Assembly (NCBI GenBank): GCA_002293505.1
Contig: DBDI01000030.1
Span: forward strand, 73,221 to 137,220
DNA from: Alistipes sp. UBA936
GTDB lineage: Bacteria > Bacteroidota > Bacteroidia > Bacteroidales > Rikenellaceae
DNA: 64,000 nucleotides
Direction: 5' to 3'
In this document: piece by piece, positions 58,197 through 64,000 of the stretch
How positions within the stretch are numbered: the stretch's first letter is position 1
How the letters are laid out: each line of letters starts with the position of its first letter
Position numbers and translations under genes: made by a program
The notes under the pieces: generated by a model
What the model saw: only the letters and a program-made list of their open reading frames with translations
What the model was told of the DNA's origin: nothing
The model's database searches: none

Positions 58197-59600
58197 CTAC
58201 AAGACTTCCTTACTGATTCTCAACACGTTCTCGGTCGCCGAAGTGATCTTGAAGCGATCGTCCAGACGCCGACCGGTCAACCATACGATCTCGGGTTCGG
58301 GGGATCTGGTCGAGGGTTCGGTGAGGTTTTCGGCTGGGCCGTTTTGAGGGGAGGAGGGCCCGTTGATGAGCACGAATTGGCGACCTTTTTCGGGAGCGGA
58401 AACCTTCGTATCAGTCAGGTAATCACTGACTTTCTTACTACCATTCATACCCAACGGGACGAAGCGGTCGCCGTCCTGCCAACGGCGAAGCGAAAGAGGC
58501 CAACGAAGCGCGTCGGCATCGACAAGAGCGACGTTAGGAGGAACGGAAAGAGACTCAATCTCGTCAATATCAAAGCGTTGGAAAAAGTATACAGAATTAC
58601 CGGCATAGGCCCGAAGAGCGTTCTCGGGAACGGCAACCTCGCACGTATCTCCCTCAGAGACAGGCTCTACGAGGATGCGGCCGCGGTCGATCCACGCAAC
58701 GTGGTCGCGAGAGTAAAATCGACGCCCGGAAGAACCGTTTTCGAGAGAGCGGGTAATGCCGTCGATAACGTCCCCCTTGAAACCAAAACCCGAACTGAGA
58801 AGCTCATATATCACAAAATCAACAGGATAGGCAGGATCTATGGCGGCGACGTCGATGATGGCAGAAGGGCCGTCGCGGTGCTCGACCTGGGAGCGGATTC
58901 GGCCGATGGCAGCGTCGATAAAGCGCTGAGTTTGAGTGAGTCGGTTGACGTTGCGGAGCATCTGGCCGGTGAAGCGGGGATTGATCTCGCGGAGGCGCGG
59001 AATGAGGCCGAGGCGGATCTTGTTACGAAGGTATTTCGTGGAGCGGTTCGAAGAGTCCTCGCGAAAAGCGATCCGAGCGGCGAGCGCGTAATCGGAAATC
59101 TCGTGGCGAGTGGCGAACAACAGAGGACGTATAACCTTACCATTCACGGGATTAATACCAGTGAGGCCCCGAAGGCCGGTACCGCGAAAAAGGTTGATAA
59201 AGAACGTCTCGACAGAGTCGTCGGCCTGGTGGGCGATGGCGATAGCGGTATAACCGTGGGTGGAGCAAAGATCTGAGAACCAGGAGTATCGCAGACGGCG
59301 AGCAGCCATCTGGACGCTTTCGCCGGTGAGCTCCATTTCGCCCGCGGTGTCGAAGTTTTTGGAGAAGCACTGGAGACCGTAACGAGCAGCTTCGCGTTTG
59401 ACGAGTTCGGTATCCTCATCACCCTCATTACCACGCAATTGGAAGTTGCAATGGGCAACGGCGGCGGGCCACTCGCAAGAAGCAAAAAGCGAGAGCATAA
59501 CCATCGAATCGACCCCGCCACTGACCGCGAGCAAGACGCGATCGGAAGGCGACAGAAGGTCGTTCTCCTTTATATACTGTCTGAAGCGATCTATCAACAT
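58197..59600 (-). CDS. tilS: tRNA(Ile)-lysidine synthase TilS
   Basis: 467 residues from ATG at 59600, overlapping the murB stop by 7 bp; the longer frame upstream is antisense noise. PP-loop VLLAVSGGVDSMVMLSLF, then AHCNFQLRGNEGDEDTELV, AIAHQADDSVETFFINLFRGTGLRGL, and the C-terminal substrate-binding domain (RRWQDGDRFVPLGMNGSKKVSDYL). It converts C34 of tRNA-Ile(CAU) to lysidine so it reads AUA. A short Pro/Ser-rich insert (GPSSPQNGPAENLTEPSTR) lies near the C-terminus. Confidence 0.95.
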   Translation of the reverse strand: MLIDRFRQYIKENDLLSPSDRVLLAVSGGVDSMVMLSLFASCEWPAAVAHCNFQLRGNEGDEDTELVKREAARYGLQCFSKNFDTAGEMELTGESVQMAARRLRYSWFSDLCSTHGYTAIAIAHQADDSVETFFINLFRGTGLRGLTGINPVNGKVIRPLLFATRHEISDYALAARIAFREDSSNRSTKYLRNKIRLGLIPRLREINPRFTGQMLRNVNRLTQTQRFIDAAIGRIRSQVEHRDGPSAIIDVAAIDPAYPVDFVIYELLSSGFGFKGDVIDGITRSLENGSSGRRFYSRDHVAWIDRGRILVEPVSEGDTCEVAVPENALRAYAGNSVYFFQRFDIDEIESLSVPPNVALVDADALRWPLSLRRWQDGDRFVPLGMNGSKKVSDYLTDTKVSAPEKGRQFVLINGPSSPQNGPAENLTEPSTRSPEPEIVWLTGRRLDDRFKITSATENVLRISKEVL

Positions 59601-60610
59601 ATATTCACTTCGGTTTCGAGGCGGACGCCGAATTTTTCGTACACGTCTTGCTGGATTTTTCGGGCGAAATCGACTATCTGTGAGCCAGTTGCGCCGCCGG
59701 TGTTGATGATAACGAGAGCTTGGCGAGGGTGAACGGCGACGCGGCCACCGCTTGCATCGTCGGTTTTGCCGCGCCAACCAGCCGAGTCGATTAACCAACC
59801 GGCCGCGAGTTTCGTGTGGGCACCATCCTCGCAGGGATAGAGCGGCATTTCGGGGTGGGCGGAGGCAATTTCTCGGGTGAGAGAGGTGGGAACGACGGGA
59901 TTTTTGAAAAAACTTCCGGCGTTACCGATGATTTTCGGGTCAGGTAATTTGCTGTCTCTTATGGCTATAACTGCGCGAGAAATGATTTCGAGGGAGGGTT
60001 CGCCCGAGGTGTTTTCCGCGACTTTTTCGGCAAGAGCGGCGTAATGAAGGTTCGGGCGAGGCTGTTTACTGAGGATGAAATTGACCGCCGTAACGATCAC
60101 TTTACCTTTAAGTTGACGTTTGAAAACACTGTCGCGGTAACCGAATTCACAATGCTCCGCAGCGAGGGTGAGCATAGTGCGAGTCTGGGTCGAAAAACAT
60201 TCTACGGAAGAGATAATATCCTTAGCCTCAGCGCCGTACGCACCAATGTTTTGGATAGGAGCAGCGCCGACACTACCCGGAATACCAGAAAGATTCTCGG
60301 CCCCCCAAGCGCGATGTTCGATGCACCAAGCGACGAAATCGGCCCAATCTACTCCGGCGTCGGCTCTGACAGTGAGGGTTTTAGGTGTCGCGTCGGTGAT
60401 CTCGATCCGGCGAGCGGTCGACTTGACGAGCGTACCTTCGAAATCGCGCGTGAACAGGATATTATTACCACCGCCAAGAGCCATCCACGGTTCGGTAAAG
60501 TCCACTTGATCAAGTTCTTGCGGAGCCTGCCACTCGACTAATCGCCGAGCCCGAGCCTCGACCCCGAAGCTATTAAGCGGTTGCAGAGAAATGTTTTCGA
60601 AAATCTTCAC
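59594..60610 (-). CDS. murB: UDP-N-acetylenolpyruvoylglucosamine reductase MurB
   Basis: 338 residues from GTG at 60610 (VKIFENISLQPLNSFGVEA), chosen because the family starts with I-ENxSLxxxNTFxVxA and because a promoter box ends 4 nt upstream; the frame upstream crosses that promoter. FAD site ENLSGIPGSVGAAPIQNIGAYG, FGYRDSVFK, and IGNAGSFFKNPVV with the catalytic Ser; AAGWLIDSAGWRGK and the C-terminal Glu in RLETEVNI. Type I MurB. Leads murB-tilS-holA-class-IV-like. Confidence 0.93.
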   Translation of the reverse strand: MKIFENISLQPLNSFGVEARARRLVEWQAPQELDQVDFTEPWMALGGGNNILFTRDFEGTLVKSTARRIEITDATPKTLTVRADAGVDWADFVAWCIEHRAWGAENLSGIPGSVGAAPIQNIGAYGAEAKDIISSVECFSTQTRTMLTLAAEHCEFGYRDSVFKRQLKGKVIVTAVNFILSKQPRPNLHYAALAEKVAENTSGEPSLEIISRAVIAIRDSKLPDPKIIGNAGSFFKNPVVPTSLTREIASAHPEMPLYPCEDGAHTKLAAGWLIDSAGWRGKTDDASGGRVAVHPRQALVIINTGGATGSQIVDFARKIQQDVYEKFGVRLETEVNIC

Positions 60611-60614
60611 GACG

Positions 60615-60622
60615 CAAAGATA
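60615..60622 (-). promoter_or_regulatory. -7 box (TATCTTTG) of murB
   Basis: Minus-strand TATCTTTG followed after exactly 4 nt (CGTC) by the GTG start of murB; leaderless transcript predicted. Confidence 0.65.
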
Positions 60623-60656
60623 ACGAAAAATTGTTCGCCGCGGGTGGGCGTTGCGG

Positions 60657-62393
60657 CTATTTGTGGAAAGTTCCGCGCCAGGTGGTCGTGTTGCCGACGC
60701 CGTCTCGAACGCGAAATTCAAATGTATGAACACCAGGCGATTGCAGGCGAGTGGAGTCGAACGTGTGGGTGAATTGTCCGCGAGAGGCCGTGCGTTCGAA
60801 AATCACCCAGTTGCCGTCGATCGAGCCGGTGAAGTCGGCGATACCAGAGAAATTGTCTGAGGCTGTGAAAGTTACGGAGCTGGTTTTGGAGAGGTCGGCG
60901 CCGTCGGCAAAGGACGATTTGATGGTCGGAGGGGTGGCGTCGGCGACCACGCAATAGGTGCCAAAATCGCGCAGGGAGCCGGTCACGGAGCCGTTTTCGT
61001 AGCGTCCACCTGCCCACGCAAGTCGCCCATTATCAGCCACTTTTGCGAGGCAGGCGCGACCACGAAGCGAGGGAGGAACGTCGGCCGCGATGGAGATTTT
61101 CATTGCACGATGGAGAGGAGTCGTTCCGTCGCCTATCTTGTGAAGCGGCGACAGAGGGCGGATACTGTCGGCGCGAGATTGCGTGGCCGTGTTGGCTATG
61201 GATTGTGTGTGGATAATCGGCTCGTACAGAGCACCTTTCGGGATGCTAACGGAGAGACCGTCGGAGAAATTTGTGAAATCGGTCAGGTTGGAAGCAACGC
61301 GACCTTCGGGGCGAGAAGGTGCGGTATGGTTGGGATTGTAAGCTACAGAAAACGAAAGTGTTACCTCGTTGCCTGAGTCGTCGCTGATAGTGATTTCGGC
61401 ATTTTGAGGAGCATCATTCGGAGAGAGGCTGACGGCGCCCCGGTTAACCACTTTTTTGTACATCGGAAGCTGGTTGCCGCTCTTGAGGGCCAGCATCACT
61501 ATCTCGTTACGGGACGTCCGCTGGAGGCCATAAAGGACTGAAGAACAGGCGTATCGCACCTCGTCGAACAGCAAACCGTCCTTCTCGAAAACCAGCCGCT
61601 CCGACCCGTCGATCGTGAGCCGAACGCGGTAAATGCCGAAAGTGTTCGTCACGTCGTCGCGGCGATCGGTCGTCTCGATGGCAAAATAGCTCGTCGGGCC
61701 GGCCGGAAGAGGGCTCGTGCGAACCAGCGAATAAGTACCGTCGGGGTTCTGGCGAACGTCGTAAGGGCGCGGGCGAGAGTGGATCGGAACGCCAGCAAGT
61801 GTGTCTACATCAACGTGATATAGTCGAACAATGCGGGGTGGGGTGGTGTCCTTGGTGGCCGCCTGAATCCAGCCGCGAGCGATCGTGTTGAGCGTGCGGG
61901 ATGACGAACTTTGGCGAACCTCGAAGTGGAGGTGAGGCCCGCTCGAAGCTCCGGAATTGCCCGCCTGGCCGATTTGGTCGCCGCGTTTAACGGGAAAAAC
62001 GGAGACGGAAGGAAACAGATCTATATCGCTGTGTTTAAGGCGATACCTTTCCTGACGCAGATATGCCTCGATTTCGGGCGAGAAGCGGTGCATATGAGCG
62101 TAAACAGTCGTGGTGCCGTTCGGATGAGCAATGTAAAGCGCTCTTCCATAACCGTTTGGAGCAACGCTAATACGTGCGACGTAACCGTCGGCAGCGGCAA
62201 AAAGCGGTTTGCCGACCACGCCCTGGGTTTTGATATCGATACCGGTGTGGAAGCGGTTGGTGCGGATCTCGCCGAAATTCGCCGAAAAAAAGATAGGAAT
62301 ATCGAGAGGAGAGCGGTAGTAATCAACAGGTTGCGCGGAAAGTGCGAGCGCCGAAAATAGGGTGGCGGCGAGGATCGGGAGCGTTTTTTTCAT
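60657..62393 (-). CDS. Secreted M23 family metallopeptidase
   Basis: 578 residues with a signal peptide (MKKTLPILAATLFSALALSAQ). The LytM-type M23 domain is at the N-terminus: FHTGIDIKTQG (zinc His and Asp), VYAHMHRFSPEI, GPHLHFEVRQ (catalytic and zinc His). All ligands are present, so it should cut peptidoglycan crosslinks. The long C-terminal part is beta-rich and ends with an Ig-like repeat (PPTIKSSFADGADLSKTSSVTFTASDNFSGI, in part), a common Bacteroidota arrangement. ATGA overlap with recX. Confidence 0.9.
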   Translation of the reverse strand: MKKTLPILAATLFSALALSAQPVDYYRSPLDIPIFFSANFGEIRTNRFHTGIDIKTQGVVGKPLFAAADGYVARISVAPNGYGRALYIAHPNGTTTVYAHMHRFSPEIEAYLRQERYRLKHSDIDLFPSVSVFPVKRGDQIGQAGNSGASSGPHLHFEVRQSSSSRTLNTIARGWIQAATKDTTPPRIVRLYHVDVDTLAGVPIHSRPRPYDVRQNPDGTYSLVRTSPLPAGPTSYFAIETTDRRDDVTNTFGIYRVRLTIDGSERLVFEKDGLLFDEVRYACSSVLYGLQRTSRNEIVMLALKSGNQLPMYKKVVNRGAVSLSPNDAPQNAEITISDDSGNEVTLSFSVAYNPNHTAPSRPEGRVASNLTDFTNFSDGLSVSIPKGALYEPIIHTQSIANTATQSRADSIRPLSPLHKIGDGTTPLHRAMKISIAADVPPSLRGRACLAKVADNGRLAWAGGRYENGSVTGSLRDFGTYCVVADATPPTIKSSFADGADLSKTSSVTFTASDNFSGIADFTGSIDGNWVIFERTASRGQFTHTFDSTRLQSPGVHTFEFRVRDGVGNTTTWRGTFHK

Positions 62394-62866
62394 ACCATTT
62401 TGTCTATTGCGTGCGATACGGTTTCGTAATCGTAGCCCAACGAGAGTCCGTAATGCATTAATTTTGAGCGTATTTCGTAAGGCGTTCCGGGTACAATCTT
62501 CGAGCGTTTGCGTTGCAGATATTTTTCCAGTCGATTGCTCATCGTCTCAGGATCAATGGATTGCAGTGTGCTCTCGATCGTCTCGCGAGCGATACCCTTG
62601 GCCGCCAACGCAGCGCGAATTTTGTGGCTACCCCAACCGCTGCAACGGATTTTTTCGCGCGTATAAGCCATTGCAAAGCGCTCATCATCAATGAATTTCA
62701 GGTCGATAAGCTCGGCAAGAATCTTTTCAGCCTCTGCCGTCGGAATGCCCCAGCCGCGCATCAGTCGCCGCGCATCGCCACTGCTTTTCTCGGCGCGTGA
62801 CGAAAGCCGCATCAACTGTGCCAGAGCCTGTTGTGGGGTCTTTTCGCGCTTGGTTTGCATCGTCAC
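62390..62866 (-). CDS. recX: Regulatory protein RecX
   Basis: 158 residues, three helical RecX repeats: EKSSGDARRLMRGWGIP, ILAELIDLKFIDDERFAMAYTREKIRCSGWGSHKIRAALAAKGI (in part; DDxRFAxxYxxxK and GxxxIxxxLxxKGI are family marks), and the third-repeat tail. It modulates RecA filaments; recA is not in the window. ATGA overlaps with prmC and the M23 gene. Confidence 0.92.
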   Translation of the reverse strand: MTMQTKREKTPQQALAQLMRLSSRAEKSSGDARRLMRGWGIPTAEAEKILAELIDLKFIDDERFAMAYTREKIRCSGWGSHKIRAALAAKGIARETIESTLQSIDPETMSNRLEKYLQRKRSKIVPGTPYEIRSKLMHYGLSLGYDYETVSHAIDKMV

Positions 62867-63726
62867 AGGGTCGCTCGGATCATTCGGTTCTTACCGTTAA
62901 TATCCTGTTTGATAGTTATTTGAACGAAACCTTCGGTGTTCAGAAGCGAGGCGGTTTCGTGGGCGAAATTTTCGTGAACTTCGAGGTAGAGCGCACCTTT
63001 CGTTCTGTCGCTTGCGTGAAAATTGAGCGAGCGTCGAGCAAACCGAGCGATCGCGCGGTAGAACTTCAGCGGATCGTCGTCGGGCACGAAAAGAGCCGTC
63101 GGAGGCTCGTGGCGCGTAACGTTGTCGTGCATATCAAAGCGCTCTGATTCAGGAATATAAGGAGGATTGGAGACGATGATATCGAACTGTCCGAGGTTCA
63201 GGTTGGGGTCGAGGATGTCGGCCTGCTCGAAGCGGACCCCGGTAGCATACTTCGCGCTGTTCGAATGGGCATATTTTAGAGCCTTGGGCGAGGCGTCGAT
63301 CGCGGAAACAAGTGCCTGTGGGAGGTTTTGGGCTAACGAAATCGCGATCGCGCCCGAGCCGGTTCCGATGTCGAGAATGCGCGTCTGGCGCTCGCGGTGG
63401 GTGGTGGGAGAACTGGTGCCTGTCATTCTCCCGGTTCGAACGTCGTCGAGAATCCAACGAACCAACTCCTCGGTCTCGGGGCGAGGAATCAGAACTCCTT
63501 CACCGACAGCGAGTTCAAGATCGTAAAAATCTGCCACACCTAATACATATTGGACGGGGCGGGCGGCAGCGATGTCAGCCAAATCAGAGGCAAAGTCGGT
63601 CTGCTCATAAGCCGAAAAGTTGGCGCGGCGTTCCGCAAAAAGGCGAGCGATAGCCCTGGCCTCGCGCAGACCATATAGTGGCTCGGCAACGGATAAAACT
63701 TTATTTATCAGCTCCTTGTGGGTCAT
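62863..63726 (-). CDS. prmC: Peptide chain release factor N5-glutamine methyltransferase PrmC
   Basis: 287 residues. N-terminal helical domain, RPVQYVLGVADFYDLELAVGEGVLIPRPETEELV (in part), SAM site ILDIGTGSGAIAISLAQ, and the catalytic NPPY in DIIVSNPPYIPESE. It methylates the GGQ glutamine of release factors. A short Thr/Ser-rich insert (GRMTGTSSPTTHRERQT) precedes the SAM motif. Coupled to recX and hisE by ATGA overlaps. Confidence 0.95.
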   Translation of the reverse strand: MTHKELINKVLSVAEPLYGLREARAIARLFAERRANFSAYEQTDFASDLADIAAARPVQYVLGVADFYDLELAVGEGVLIPRPETEELVRWILDDVRTGRMTGTSSPTTHRERQTRILDIGTGSGAIAISLAQNLPQALVSAIDASPKALKYAHSNSAKYATGVRFEQADILDPNLNLGQFDIIVSNPPYIPESERFDMHDNVTRHEPPTALFVPDDDPLKFYRAIARFARRSLNFHASDRTKGALYLEVHENFAHETASLLNTEGFVQITIKQDINGKNRMIRATL

Positions 63727-64000
63727 TTATGGCGCTGTGCGAGTTCGCGTTCGATGTCGTTAATCGAGCAACCCATTTGTTCAAGCAGAACCAACAGGTG
63801 ATACACGAGATCAGACGCCTCGTAGAGGAACCCCTCGCGGCGACCGGCAACGGCTTCGATAACCGTTTCAACTGCCTCTTCACCAACTTTTTGTGCGATT
63901 TTGTCAACCCCCTTCAAGAACAGTTTTGTGGTGTACGAACCCTCCGGCATCTCCGCGTGGCGGCGACAGATGACGTCTCCAAGATAACGCGCAAACCCTT
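63723..64000 (-). CDS. hisE: Phosphoribosyl-ATP pyrophosphohydrolase (HisE domain), partial
   Basis: The frame is open to the right edge; 92 codons are visible. EGSYTTKLFLKGVDKIAQKVGEEAVETVIEA (in part) and ASDLVYHLLVLLEQM are the all-alpha MazG-like HisE domain with the metal-binding EExxE and the D of ASDLVYH. The visible upstream part (YLGDVICRRHAEMPEGSYT) could be the start of a stand-alone HisE or the HisI-HisE linker of a fused HisIE, the usual form in Bacteroidota; the window does not decide. Histidine biosynthesis, step 2 (and 3 if fused). Confidence 0.85.
   Translation of the reverse strand, partial: GFARYLGDVICRRHAEMPEGSYTTKLFLKGVDKIAQKVGEEAVETVIEAVAGRREGFLYEASDLVYHLLVLLEQMGCSINDIERELAQRHK

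Overview
The window looks like a contiguous piece of a Bacteroidota chromosome, most likely order Bacteroidales, GC-rich for that group. Pointers are the sigma-ABfr promoter box TAnnTTTG, which recurs in front of most first genes; Bacteroidota-restricted families (GldE, PUR/DUF3276, BatC, S46 dipeptidyl-peptidase, SIMPL protein); and a dcw cluster without murF or ddl. All of it appears to be core genome: I see no insertion sequence, phage gene, CRISPR array or defence island. Packing is extreme. Most co-directional neighbours overlap by ATGA, five convergent pairs overlap at their 3' ends, and no gene-free stretch exceeds about 210 bp.

Left part (1-20 kb): the end of a reduced Bat-type cluster (DUF58, membrane protein, BatC); a convergent DUF3276 gene; a seven-gene minus-strand operon (oxidoreductase, MBL hydrolase, FkbM methyltransferase, trmD, FAH-family enzyme, maf, DPP11-like peptidase); a plus-strand run rlmD-SIMPL-mnmD-cdd-rluA family; mltG, an SRP RNA (ffs), xerD, nadB, a lipoprotein with aspS, and tadA with a TPR protein.

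Middle part (20-41 kb): a U32 protein with an RNA methyltransferase; a minus-strand block ygiQ / dnaB-S41-yifB / comEC-THUMP-like methyltransferase with a 6S-like structured RNA gene between yifB and comEC; an EamA transporter; an HTH/S24-like regulator coupled to ruvC; tRNA-Arg(CCG); dnaG; and two L,D-transpeptidases.

Right part (39-64 kb): the division and cell-wall cluster rsmH-ftsL-ftsI-murE-mraY-murD-ftsW-murG-murC-ftsQ-ftsA-ftsZ, continuing into gldE and a phosphopantetheinyl-transferase-like gene; then an acyltransferase, murB-tilS-holA-class-IV-like gene, and hisE-prmC-recX-M23 peptidase.

The most notable items are: (1) a 6S-like RNA with its own promoter and terminator; (2) many genes whose start codon lies four or five bases after the promoter box, predicting leaderless mRNAs, including one perfectly palindromic 20-bp divergent promoter serving xerD and nadB; (3) a DnaB with a glycine-rich tail ending in an SSB-like acidic -PF tip; (4) palindromic 21-bp tandem units inserted in frame in the YgiQ gene; (5) an apparent local reversal of strand composition across yifB-dnaB-ygiQ.
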